The notes under the pieces were generated by a model, which was not told the DNA's origin, did not search any database, and was given only the letters and a program-made list of their open reading frames with translations. This document shows positions 45,701 to 56,650 of a stretch of 64,000 nucleotides of DNA, one piece after another; position 1 is the first letter of the stretch; every line of letters starts with the position of its first letter. The stretch covers positions 186,001 to 250,000 of the forward strand of contig OX621168.1 of NCBI GenBank assembly GCA_951640195.1, written 5' to 3'. The DNA is from Porpolomopsis calyptriformis. Its lineage: Eukaryota; Basidiomycota; Agaricomycetes; Agaricales; Hygrophoraceae. The position numbers and the translations under genes are program-made.

Positions 45701-48427
45701 GCGTCCTCAACCTCTCCTTTAACGATATCCAGGACATGCCATCTACGTTCTTCAAGAATCTCACGAAGCTGGAAGAACTCTATCTAAGTGGGAACAAGCT
45801 GTCAAGTTTTCCAACCGAGGATCTACATCGTTTGGAAAAACTTTCGGTCCTCTTCTTGAACGGAAATAGGCTCAAGACGCTGCCACATGAGCTTGGAAAG
45901 GTTCAGAGCCTGACGGTCCTCGACGTGGGTAGCAACGTGCTCCGGTATAACATCAATAACGTGGAGTTCGATTGGAACTGGTGAGTTGGTAATATTAAAT
46001 TTTAATTATTCGTACGTTCTCATTTGTGATCGCAGGAATTTCAACAAAAACCTCAAGTACCTCAATCTCTCTGGGAATAAGCGGTTGGAGATCAAACCCG
46101 ACAACGCGAGCCATAAAAATCTGCCTGATGGGGAACAGCGAAATCCGAACGCCGACTTTTCGAATCTGACGCAGTTGCGCGTTTTAGGCCTCATGGACGT
46201 GACCACCACGTTCACGACCAACATTCCGGACGAGAACGTGGACCGGCGGGTGCGAACGTCGGTGTCGGTTGTCAATAAGATGGCGTATGGGATCGCGGAC
46301 AACTTGGGGAAGAATGAACATCTCAACATGCTCGATCTCGTCCAACCAGAGTTTCGCGACCGGAAGGAGGAGGCCATTTTCGCCATGTTCGGTCGCACGC
46401 GTCAGTTTGGGAGTAATAACGCGCTTTCGAAATACCTCCACGACCATTTCCTGTCCGTATTTGCCACCCACCTCTCTGCCCTTGATCCATCGAAGAGTGA
46501 AGGAGTGAAGGATGCACTTCGGCGTTCGTTCCTCAAACTCAACAAGCTTCTCCACGACGAGCTGTACTTGATATCGTGCACGCATCGCAAGATGTCGCAA
46601 ACGAGTACGACGACAGCGGGCACCATGTTAGACGCCGATATGTCCTCACTTCGCAGTGGCGCTTCGGGAGTCGTCCTCTACCTCGCCGAAAAGACGTTGT
46701 ATGTGGCCAACGCCGGGAACGCACTGGCTGTTATCTCGAGACAGGGATCTGCTGAGCCGATCTCGACGAAGCACGATCCGTTCGATCGGCGGGAAACTGC
46801 GCGAATTCGCGCGGCCGAGGGGTGGGTTTCTCCGAAAGGGCTGGTGAACGATGAGATTGACGTGTCCCGGTCGTTCGGTTTCTACCATCTGCTGCCGGTG
46901 GTCAATGCCCGGCCAGACATCTGTACGTGGCCGCTGACCGAACTCGACGAGTTCGTGATCGTCGGAAATAACGGCTTGTGGGATTTCGTCTCGTACCAGA
47001 CCGCTGTGGACATTGCTCGATCAGAATCGGATCCGATGATGGCAGCGCAGAAACTGCGGGATTTTGCGATTAGCTATGGGGCGGAGGGAAGCACGATGAT
47101 CATGGTGATCCGAGTGTGCGATCTGTTCAACTCGCGGAGTCACCAGCCGTCGATGAGTTCGATTATTGACCCGGATACATACTCGAGCGTGGGGAAGGTG
47201 CGGCGGCGGAAGGATGAGATTGGGGATCGGAATATATCTCGTCTGGATGATGAGGTGTCCCCGCCGACGGGTCATCTGGCGTTGGTGTTCACGGACATCC
47301 GGAATTCGACGCATCTTTGGGAGGCAAATGGGGGGATGGCGACGGCGATGCGGTTGCATAATAACTTGCTTCGTCGGCAATTGCGGTTTTGCGGTGGGTA
47401 CGAGGTGAAGACGGAGGGGGATGCGTTCATGTGCTCGTTCCCGACGGCGCTGTCGGCGTTGTGGTGGAGTCTGACGGTGCAGGTGCAGCTATTGAACGAG
47501 CCGTGGCCGCAGGAGATATTGGAGTGCGAGGACGGGCGGGAGATCGTGGACTCGCGCGGGGTGGTGGTGGCGCGGGGGTTGTCGGTGCGTATGGGGATTC
47601 ATTGCGGGATACCGCTTTGCGAGCCGGATCCGATCACGCACCGTATGGATTATTTTGGGTCGATGGTGAATCGATCGTCGCGGATTAGCGGGAGCGCGAC
47701 TGGGGGACAGATTATGTGTAGCGCGGATATCGTGCGGGAGATTAATGCGCGTATTCTGGATACGGAGGAGGAGTGGACGGAGTACTCGGATTTGCAGCCT
47801 GTGCAGGCGATTGAGGCGATCCGGCGGACGGGGGTGTGTGTGATTCCGGTGGGGGAGGTGAAGTTGAAGGGGATTGAGGCGCCGGAGATGTTGTCGCTCG
47901 TGTACCCGACGGACCTAGAAGGGCGGCGGGAGCTGGACGAGCCGGAGACGGAGCGGAGCGGGTTGGGGAGTGGGAGCGGGGGTGAGGAGGGGTTGCGGGT
48001 AGAGTTCAGGATGGAGCAGATACAGTCGCTGGCGTATGTGTGCCTGCGGCTGGAAGCGCTGAGTTCGTCGCGGATATTTCGGGCGCAGGTTGAGCGGAAG
48101 AAGAGCACGCCGAGGGGGAGTGAGGAGGGGTGTGTGGAGGAAGCGGTATGGGGGAAATGTGGGAGGGAGGGAAGCGGGTCGGGGTATATGTTTGGGGATC
48201 CCGGGTTGTTGTTGCCGGGGTTGAACGATCGGACGACGGATGCGGAGTTGATGACGATATTGGATTCGTTGTCGATGCGGATTGAGAATGCGCTGGCGGG
48301 ATTGTATCAGAAGCTGCTGCCGAGGAGAGATGGGATACAGGCTGCGATATCGGCGTTGCAGAGCCACGGAGGGTTTGATGAACAGACGTTGAAGCAAATG
48401 TTGTGTGTTTTGCAGGGTCTGTCATGA
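42797..48427 (+). CDS. CYR1: Adenylate cyclase (Ras-association, LRR, PP2C-like, class III cyclase)
   Basis: This enzyme makes cAMP to activate protein kinase A; in fungi it is controlled by Ras, G-alpha and CAP. About 1,800 residues are encoded. The start at 42797 gives MTETWGAARISLDSTR; a disordered N-terminus includes LDTNLDQMDGIIDLAV. The Ras-association domain (about 358-465) contains YHSYKIRIYRANTSHHVA. Leucine-rich repeats span about 475-1070 (for example LTTLSLQNNRMEKLPWYFP). The PP2C-like domain (about 1085-1370) includes SRSFGFYHLLPVV. The catalytic domain (from about 1418) has ALVFTDIRNSTHLWEANGG and VKTEGDAFMCSF, holding the metal-binding Asp residues, then MDYFGSMVNRSSRISG. The PP2C part lacks usual metal ligands. 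The final part ends LKQMLCVLQGLS-stop. Only a few short introns interrupt it. Confidence 0.96.
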
Positions 48428-48799
48428 CATTTTTTTCTTTCCTTCACCTCACTGTACGGTTGTCCATGTTAGATTGTCCGGGGCTTTGTATTGCGTTATT
48501 CACTTTTTTTCATCATTGTACATTTTCATGTATTATTAACATACTAATCATCTGCATTTCACTACGATCAAAAAGGAGAGCATCTGACCGACGAGGTGGC
48601 GACGAAAGTTGGACTAGGGGGGTAGTATTACGTGCAATGATGGGGAGTGATGGAATCAATTTTGAGCAAGATCTGTGAGGGGAGATAGATCTGGTGCCCG
48701 GCGTTGAAGGAGAGAAGGACGAAAGGAGGATGGTGAGATTAGGTCATCACTGAACCAACAAGAACAAATAGGTGTGGGATCCCTCAACTCCGAGCACTG
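48428..48799. other. Intergenic stretch between cyclase and Spc3 genes
   Basis: This 372-bp interval holds the 3' flank of the cyclase gene (T-rich after 48428) and the promoter of the signal peptidase subunit gene on the same strand. Nothing else was seen. Confidence 0.4.
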
Positions 48800-49539
48800 A
48801 TGCATAGTATATTCTCGCGGGTGAACAACATGTCGACGCTGCTGTCGTCATGTTTGATGGCGCTGCTGGCTGTTATTACGATCTCGTCGTTTGCGTTTAC
48901 GGCTCGACCTGAGGATACGAAGGTGGGGATTGAGTCTGTTAAAGTGTGAGTGGGTTCCATCTGTTGGTTACGATTTTTGACTTTGTTGTAGGTTTTTGTC
49001 GAGCACGCAGAGACATTATGGGCCGAGGAAGAAAGAGGAGCTTGCGTATGTGAATTTTAACATTACGGCGGGTAAGTGTTGATTGGGGCTGTGCTGGGCG
49101 GTATCGCTGATGTGTGATGCAGACTTGCGGCCGCTGTTCAATTGGAACACGAAGCAGGTGTTTGTGTACTTGGGAGCAGAGTATGAGAACGGGAACGGGG
49201 TATGTTTCGGTTTTTGTGTGGGACGAGAGCGTGTTGACGATGATGGGTTACAGGTGAAGAACGAGGTTGTGATTTGGGACCGGATTGTGAGTGGGAAAGC
49301 GGATGGGGTGATTGAGGTGGAGGGGAAGAACAAGTACATGTTTAGAGACGTTTCGTCTTCGTTCAGGTGAGTGGTTGCGAGTGTGGTATATAGATGATGC
49401 TAATCGATACAGAGGGACGAAAGCCGCTAGCTATTCGTTAAAGTACAATGTGATGCCGTACGTGGGTGTGCTGACGTACGGTGAGGCGGGCAGGACATCC
49501 GGACGAATACCTTTTGGAGCATTACAGAGTCGGCTATAA
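48800..49539 (+). CDS. SPC3: Signal peptidase complex subunit 3
   Basis: Spc3 (SPC22/23) is a single-pass ER protein of the signal peptidase complex, needed in yeast for cleavage of signal sequences from secretory proteins. The start at 48800 gives MHSIFSRVNNMSTLLSS. The membrane anchor is SCLMALLAVITISSFAF near the N-terminus. The lumenal domain has AYVNFNITADLRPLFNWNTK, QVFVYLGAEYENG, KNEVVIWDRIV and SFRGTKAASYSLKYNVMPY, a pattern conserved across the family. Three or four short introns interrupt the gene. The stop is at 49537-49539. Total length is near the usual 180-200 residues. Confidence 0.93.
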
Positions 49540-49685
49540 AATTAAATTAAATTTCTTTTTAAGTTACTTTAAATAGATAAGATCGTACCCAAAACGGTAA
49601 GAGCGAATGAATCGGACTTGATTAAAAACACGATTTAAATCTTTTATAACTCTTTCACCTTTTCTTTTCTTCCTCTTTTTTTTTC

Positions 49686-50645
49686 ATGGATCATTTACCT
49701 TACCCTTTCGACCATTCCGATCCAACAACTCATCATCCTTACTTTATCTATTCAGACCCATCTCTCATCTATCCTCAATCTCTCCCCGATCCCTATCACG
49801 GTCATCTCTACTCTCACCAGTTTTACCCAGCCCACCCGTACCCCTCAGACGCCTACCCCATCTATCACCCAGACTCTTACTCTCAACAGCCATGCCCCCC
49901 GCAGCACCAGCACCAGCACCAGCAGCTCCCCCCCACCCAACCGTATTCTTACACCCTTTCACACTCTCTCGACTACGATCTCCCCCAGAAACAATCCCAA
50001 TCCCATAACCACCCCATCCCCTCCTCATTCACACCCCACTCTCCGTCCCCCCTTAGCCCCCTTAGCCCCTCTTCCACCTCCGCTTCCCCATCGAGCCCCC
50101 TCCTGAGCCAATCCCAACCGCTAGACATTGCCTCCTCCTCCTCCTCCTCCACCAGCCCACCCGCCACCACCTTCACCGCCTCCACCGCCTCCACCGACCC
50201 CATCATCTCTGCCGACAACCACACCATCAACAGCGTCAGCCTCAACGGTGGAAAGAAACCACCGCTCGCCTGCTTATTTTGTCGAGGGAGGAAGATCGCG
50301 TGTGGGCCACCGCCACCGGGCAGTAAAGATAAAACGTGCAAGTGAGTCCCTCCTTCTTTATTTCTATTCGGCTTCATCCCTCCCAATACGTACTCCATTC
50401 GCTTCTCTTCCTCCAATCAACTTTATTTATTATTACCCCCCCCCCCCCCCCCCCCCATCCTCCCCCGCATACATCGCTCACCCTTCCCCAGTCAATGCTT
50501 CAGACGCTCACTCAAATGTGAATACCCACTCGAGTCTCGGCGAGGTATGCGTAAAAAGAAGGCGAGCTCAGTTGCAGCTCTCGCCAATCTTGGCCCTTCT
50601 GGATCTAAAGCGTCCGCTAAACGGAAATCTACCGGCCCGGTTTAG
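49686..50645 (+). CDS. Small Zn2Cys6 (Gal4-type) transcription factor with a C-terminal zinc cluster
   Basis: A fungal binuclear zinc cluster DNA-binding protein of about 270 residues. The N-terminal 190 residues are low-complexity (Tyr, His, Pro, Gln, then Ser/Pro/Thr) and could act as an activation region. The cluster reads LACLFCRGRKIACGPPPPG, then across the intron TCNQCFRRSLKCEYP, giving the six cysteines in C-x2-C-x6-C then C-x2-C-x6-C order. A basic stretch RRGMRKKK follows, and the protein ends RKSTGPV-stop at 50645. There is no fungal-specific middle-homology region after it. The intron (50341-50490) contains a run of 21 C. Targets cannot be inferred. Confidence 0.88.
50436..50456. 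repeat. 21-nt C run in the intron of the Zn2Cys6 gene
   Basis: An uninterrupted C run, serving as part of the polypyrimidine stretch upstream of the CCCCAG acceptor. On the opposite strand it is G21, able to form G-quadruplex structure. Confidence 0.9.
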
Positions 50646-51702
50646 GTCCTACCCCCCTCCCCCTCTTCACCCCTAAAATGCCTGCTCCCGCCTCTCACGA
50701 TATATTTATCACGCTGGTCGAATCAACCAGCAGGACCGATACATTCCTCTCCCCATAAGAAACAAAAAATATATACATAAATTGACAATGATTGGGGTTC
50801 CAAGACGTTGCACTCTTCTTGGTCGGTGAGTGCCCGAACCAAAGTTCTCTTTTCTTCTTCTTTTTGTTGTGAACATTGCAAGCCACGATGTTTTGTGCAT
50901 ATTATTACTTACTTTTTTTTTCTTTTCACATACGCCCACTGAAATATTATATATACTCCATTTGACGAGTACAATGCAACCCATCTTGTGAGATTCGATC
51001 TGATCAGGGGTTCCTAATTTAACCCCCGGTCAGAAAACGGATTCATTGCCCATGCCAAATCAAGTGTAATCGATACCATTCCCTCCTCTTTGCTGTCGCT
51101 GTCGCTGTCCGCATCGCTTGCTGATCCACAATAATTCTTTAGCCATTCGCGACGAAAGGAGTATGATTCGGCCGTTGTTCCACAACCATCGGCCTGCCTG
51201 GAATACACGCTACCAATCATATGACCCCAGCTGCTGGTCCAGTCCCCTCTCCCCCGCGCCGCCCCCTGGCGTGATACATACCCCAAACCTTCCAGACGTG
51301 GTGTGTGTGTGTACGTATCATTTGTACGATCAGGCTCCACCACGATCATAGATGATCAATTCGATCGATCATGTGGTGGAGAGAGAACGTGTGCGAGAAC
51401 GTGTACTCCGCTACCTATACAGAGCCACCACAAAACACCACAAAGTCTGCCAACTCTCGCCCCCTAACTCGAGTTAACTATTGGATTCTTTTTCTTTTCA
51501 GCTGGTATTTTAAATGCCTCAGAATGGTGTGTAACAATCCCAAACGCCGGCAGGGCATGCCAGGAGGTGCTTGCCATCGCAAGCCAAGTGGCAACCACGC
51601 GAGTCTCTTCATTTAATCGTCAGCATCTCCAGTCGCGAGCCACGCTTGGATGACCAAACGAGCAAAATTCGGTCGGTCATTGCAAGCATAAGATTTGAAA
51701 TG
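50646..51702. other. Gene-poor interval
   Basis: This 1.06-kb stretch lies between the Zn2Cys6 gene and the F-box pseudogene. A minus-strand frame of 111 codons (51014-51349) has no recognisable domain. Other content is AT-rich sequence near 50880-50960, short GTGTGT microsatellite sequence near 51300, and the inverted repeat at 51335-51381. Confidence 0.45.
51335..51381. repeat. Imperfect inverted repeat
   Basis: CTCCACCAC at 51335-51343 pairs with GTGGTGGAG at 51373-51381. The interior contains further GATCAT/ATGATC palindromic words, so the 47-nt segment can fold into an imperfect hairpin. It lies in no gene. Confidence 0.6.
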
Positions 51703-52980
51703 TTAAGAGGAGGGGGGAACATTCGCCAGCCATTTCGGGAGAAGTAAAATAGTGTCCCCGCGTTGAATTTGCCGACAGCCAACTCCCAAACCGATGACAG
51801 GATACAACAAGCGTTCGACCCGGCTGTTGCCAGGGACGCTCCCACTAAGCCATTTAACGAGAGACCGGTTTTCGCAGTCGAACCTGAGGGATAGCACAAC
51901 ACATTTCAGCGCACTATTTATCGTATCAGGGTAGAGGGATGGACATCGGGGTGCATCGAGGGGGAGATATTGTAGAGAGAGGGGAATGCGGTGAAGTCTT
52001 CCAGAAGGTATACGATGGATTCGCAGTTTGAAACAAGTCTCGTAAGCCGGGGAAGAAAAAAAGTTTGGGTATACAGGGTCCTTTCGCGAGAATCTTTCGC
52101 ATTCGAAAGAAGTGATCGTTTGGTGACGGACAAGAAATGAGGCGATACAGATGAATTTGAGCTGACATGATTTGTCTCGAATGCAAAATTCGGAGAGGGT
52201 GTCACATTGGATAGCTGAAAGGAGGTTGTCCCAATCGTAAGTCGTATGGTGGTGATCATTTGTGAGGGTAAGACGGATGATGGGAGAGAGATTGATAAGA
52301 TTGGCCGTCCAGTGGACAAGTGAGCCATTGAAAAAGGTGCCTGAATCGATCTGAAGCCATCTCAACTTGGACGCAGGAAAGGTGTCTAGCCAGCAAAATA
52401 TCTTTTCTCGCCAAGGGTGCCCGCAAACCCTGCTGGAATGGTGCCGGTAAACCCGTGGGGGAGTGTCGAGAGGATTGGTTGCATTTCCTGCCCATCGCGG
52501 TGAGGCGAATTTCTCCAGTCGGGACCACCGCCAATAGACAACGATTCGCAGGATCTAGCAATGATGCTAGTGAGAAGGCCATAAAGAACCTCGATGAAAC
52601 GAAGTCCGTTATCCCGGCGGTCGAATTCACTGATCGATGGGAGTGAAAGCGATACGGTCCTCAAGTATGATAACTTATCAATCAAGCCTTCCAGTCCACC
52701 GGATCTCGCGCAAATAATGGTGATCGGTGAAACGACCGGCGAGATTGTGAGATGAAGTGATCAAGGTGGAGATCCAAAGAAAGGGGAGGGCGTGAAATGT
52801 ATTTTCGTCAAGATTTAAGAGGAGGTTTGGGTTATGTATATGATGGCAGGAGAGGTAGTATGAAATCACAATGATGTTCAGATGACTGCAGCATTTAGCC
52901 AGAGCCAGGAGCGTTGGTTTATCCAAGTGACCGAATATGAGGAAGGCAAGCTCGTTGGGAAGGGCCAGGAGCTTGCTCAT
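51703..52980 (-). pseudogene. F-box/LRR-like gene with frameshifts
   Basis: The gene starts at 52980 with a clear F-box (MSKLLALPNELAFLIFGHLD, then KPTLLALAKCCSHLNIIV). It continues in the usual Agaricomycete style (FHALPFLWISTLI, HYLREIRWTG). The frame then breaks: GGLEGLIDKLSYLRTVSLSL continues one frame over, with only a few bases between and no room for an intron. A second break separates ILSTLPHGF from the next piece, HPWREKIFCWLDTFPASKLR, which leads into LRWLQIDSGTFFNGSLV and an open tail to 51703. Each piece looks like one LRR-containing protein, so at least two indels have occurred. If these are assembly errors the locus would be an intact F-box gene. Confidence 0.6.
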
Positions 52981-54772
52981 CGTCTACCTTGGAGTCGGCT
53001 CAAAGGCTGTGCACGGTGTGTATGAGCCTTATCCACGGTCGGTGTTCTATAAAGTAAGCGTTAAGGCAGACATGGCTCGTTTTCAGCACTGAAAGAGTAA
53101 ACGGAACAATCCCACACGGGAATTGCCAGCCCGTCTTCTAAAAGGAAAACAATAATTAATCCTTGTTCACAGGAACTTCAATTGGAAGGCCATGTTCAAA
53201 CTGGATGCTTGATAAGATCTGTTGTTTGATTGGCGTCAGGTTGCGGACTCCAAGCCTGCGGCGAGGCTACGAAAGACGCAAGATGATCTTTGGGAGGTGA
53301 TGGTATTGTGGGCCGCAGAACACGATGCTGTGGCGAGCCTGGAAGATGAAGACGAGAGGCAATTGCGCGAGATGGAATGCTTGAAGCAAACCTTTTATTC
53401 TATCTACCGAGTTAAGCCATGTTTGGACTTTATCTTGACCGTGGCTGTCTTCTGAAGTATGAGCCTTACGCTGAGGGCAGGGCCTCGCTGCTCTCATCTG
53501 CAAGGCCATGACAAGATCCATCACATCACTGGCCTCGCTCTCTTCTCGGGCATGTTTCCCCTTCTTGTCTCGGGGTGGCAGCATGTGCATCGCAAGCAGC
53601 ACGAATGTGCCTCTGCCTTTCATCAGCTGCTCTATCATTAGTATCATCGCCGTTTGAGTCGAAAGCACAGTCATCTTTGCAGTTGTCGTTGTAGATGGCC
53701 ACTGTGAAACCAGGGAGAATGTCATTGAAAGTATCCAGACCCAAAGCAGCGCAACCGTAGCAGAAGTCAAAGATGAGTGCAGGTGGCCATTCGCGCATCT
53801 GAATTGTGACGAGCCACCGTGTTGAGGATAGAATCGTTATAAAGGGGTGCAGTGTAAAGCCACTGGCTGGACGCTCTTTGGGAGGTATGTTGTAGTGAAC
53901 GTCGTGGACAGTCATTGCAAAATTCGGTGTCTATGAATGATATGGTTGATATGAGGGTAACTACAATAATGTGTTTGAATAACGGACCCACAGAAAAGCC
54001 ACATCAACGAGCCCAAATGCAAGGTGAAGGTGCACTGCAAGTAAGAGGCCATTGATGCTTTCGAGGGTGTTTCCCACCTCGATAAGCGGCAAAATACGAT
54101 ATATACTTGGTCACAAGATGAGAAGCTCATAATGGAGCAAAGACATCATCCCCTTTTGAATGGGGGATGAGATGGCAGTACCGGGGACTTGTCCCAGTCA
54201 GCACACAGGTTCTATCGCGGTTAATGATATTTTGTCTAAAATCTGCTCAGCTGTCTGACAGATTTGACGCGTCCGAAGTCCGATGGTCGATTCCATCCAC
54301 ATCAAGAAAACAGGGTTCAGCTGTGACACCAAGATTGAACTTAAGAGACCCAGGAAACTGACTTCAACTCGCCTTGGGATATGAAATAATAAGGGCAAGG
54401 CTCCATTTCGGAATCGTCTGGGCCACCATCTGAGACATCGATGTAACCTTCCCTAGATTGCGAATCCGAAGAAACGTAGCCATTTGAGAGGATTTACAGA
54501 GAAGGCCTCGCACTCGTCGATTAGGATGGAGAGTGATTGTCATCCAGAGGTCGACTTTTCGGCCATCGAAACTTGCAGTCTGAGCTTGAGATACTTGCCC
54601 ATTTACTGATAGGTCAATCACTTGGAAATCGATTCCTTACCCGGGGACCAAGTCGTAGGCTCAGCCACTAACGCAAGCACGTGCAAGCAAAAGCACGAAT
54701 TGGCATCGAAAAGGTGGACATACTCAAGAGACAGTCGGCTAATATCCATTTTTCGTTAAAGCAGCCTTCACT
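52981..54772. other. 1.8-kb gene-poor interval
   Basis: Overlapping open frames exist on both strands (53267-53770 minus, 167 codons; 53526-53915 minus, 129 codons; 53222-53455 plus). None shows a domain I can name, and the two minus frames overlap each other, arguing against both being real. A decayed gene or transposon remnant near 53200-54000 is possible. The right end is the promoter of the ribosomal protein gene. Confidence 0.4.
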
Positions 54773-54881
54773 GTATGTATTTCCACCTTTCATAACTTTG
54801 ATTGGTATCCGGAGAGATCTGTTTGATCGTTGTTGATATGGATTGTGACTTGTGAAAGTGGATGCTGATATGTCGGTACAG
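54773..54881 (+). other. Probable 5' UTR intron of the RPS0 gene
   Basis: GTATGT at 54773 and GGTACAG ending at 54881 frame a 109-nt intron that finishes 7 nt before the ATG of the ribosomal protein gene. Leader introns are common in fungal ribosomal protein genes. No clear C/D or H/ACA snoRNA was seen inside. Confidence 0.5.
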
Positions 54882-54888
54882 GATCATC

Positions 54889-55882
54889 ATGTCTTCAAAA
54901 CTTCCCTCCGTTTTGAGCGCGACCGACGAAGAGATTCAGCTGTTGTTGGCAGCTCAGTGTCATATTGGCACAAAAAATTGTGACAAACAGATGGAACCTT
55001 ATGTGTGGAAGAGGAGAGCGGATGGTTCGCTGAATCTATCAATCTCTCTCGCCGTGCCTTGGTTTTTTGACTTGGTTTCTAGGTATCTACATCCTCAACA
55101 TAGGGAAAACCTGGGAGAAACTCGTTCTTGCCGCCCGTATAATTGCAGCCGTCGAGAACCCCAATGATGTCTGCGTTATCTCGGCCCGGCCATATGGCCA
55201 CCGCGCCGTTTTGAAGTACGCCGCGAACACAGGCGCCCAAGCTATTGCTGGCCGGTTTACACCCGGGAGTTTTACAAACTACATCACCCGTTCATTCAAA
55301 GAGCCTCGCATCATCGTTGTCACCGATCCCCGGGTTGATCACCAAGCGATTCGCGAGGCCTCCTACGTTAACATTCCGGTTATTGCGCTCTGTGACTCCG
55401 ATGCCCCCCTCAAGTTTGTGGATGTTGCTATCCCGACCAACAACAAGACGATCCATTCCATCGGTCTTATTTGGTGGCTGCTAGCACGCGAAGTTCTCCG
55501 TCTGAGAGGGACGATTCCCCGCACGTCGGACGGGTGGAACGTGATGGTTGACATGTTCTTCTACCGCGATCCTGAGGAAGTCGAGAAGCAGCAGCAAGAA
55601 GAAGCGCAAGCCAAGCTCTCCGCGGCAGTGGGAGAGGGAGAGATGGTCCCTGGAATCTCCGACTCGTGGGATGTCACATCTGGACCTCAGGCGGGTGCCA
55701 TCAATCCTGCTTTGGTCGCTCAGGAGGGTAAGCGTTTCTTAACTTTCCCGGACTGTGTTAATTCTATTCGTTTAGGAGGGTTGGACTGGTCTGCAGAACC
55801 TGCACCAGGTCCTTCGGATTGGTCCGCAGAGCCTGCTGCTACTGGTGGATGGGGGGCTACCGTCACGAGCGGCTGGGATTAG
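54889..55882 (+). CDS. RPS0: 40S ribosomal protein S0 (uS2, RPSA family)
   Basis: uS2/Rps0 is a structural protein of the small ribosomal subunit and is needed for 20S pre-rRNA maturation. The start at 54889 gives [20 protein letters not shown]. Conserved blocks are [118 protein letters not shown] and [12 protein letters not shown]. Two coding introns occur: one after RRADG and one after VAQEG. The acidic C-terminus carries the repeated DWSAEPA units and ends VTSGWD-stop at 55882. The length of about 295 residues matches the family. Confidence 0.97.
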
Positions 55883-56650
55883 GGTACAATTTTTGTCCGG
55901 CTTTCATTATGAACGAAAAAAATACGATTGATAAGTTGGCAAAAGCATCCTCACGGTTAAGTCCGTTTCCACCTTACGACCGTTAGAATTCAAGATGTTG
56001 GAATCATCGCTGCCTCAAGTCTACTGCAACCTCAAAATCCGGAATGCTAATGCCATGCCTCTGAACTGCAACCATCTGGAACCAATATTTCTGTCATCGA
56101 GAACTTGTCCATAGCAACCGGAATACGACTGTGAAACTCTGTACAGATCGCTTTCTGGTTCGAAGCATGAATGACAGCGAACGAGATGATGTGTAAGGTT
56201 TCATGGGGACTCTGTGAACGATGGCTCAGAACTGACTCTGCAATCCGGCGAGATTGAGAACGTTTGCCGACCATCAAGATTTTTTTTCTTTTTTTTTCTT
56301 TTTTTCTTTCTTTTTGATTGTTAGTGCCACACGTGCCGACATCCAACCAAACCCGTTCGTCTTAAAGCTCAAACGATTTCATTCTCCTCAACTTGGATTT
56401 CTCCCTCAACACACCCAACCAAGTTCACTTTCTTTACCCGTCAAACTTCCACACAACTCAACTCAGTCCACCTCTAAATCTCAGGTCAAAGCCAAGCCTT
56501 TCCAAATCGGGCCTTTCCCAGACGCGTCTTAGCATAAAGGGCCAATCTTCGGCACTCTGCTGCTTTCCTCCGACCATCTCCATTCCTCAAGCCACAACCT
56601 CACTCAACACACTTTCCTTGCCTCCGCCTCTCACCTATCGTTTCAAACTC
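55883..56650. other. Intergenic region with CT-rich tract
   Basis: This holds the 3' flank of RPS0 and the promoter and leader of the checkpoint kinase gene. A T-rich pyrimidine tract (T runs broken by single C) spans about 56278-56315 and is followed by CA/CT-rich sequence suited to a transcription start region. A minus-strand frame of 99 codons (56047-56346) has no support. Confidence 0.5.

Noticed and set aside
47650..48425. Long minus-strand open frames opposite the end of adenylate cyclase.
   Set aside because: They are by-products of G-rich, G-ending codons on the plus strand. The plus-strand frame carries the conserved cyclase domain.
53200..54000. Overlapping open frames suggested a secreted protein or transposase gene.
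   Set aside because: No recognisable domain, no terminal repeats and mutually overlapping frames.
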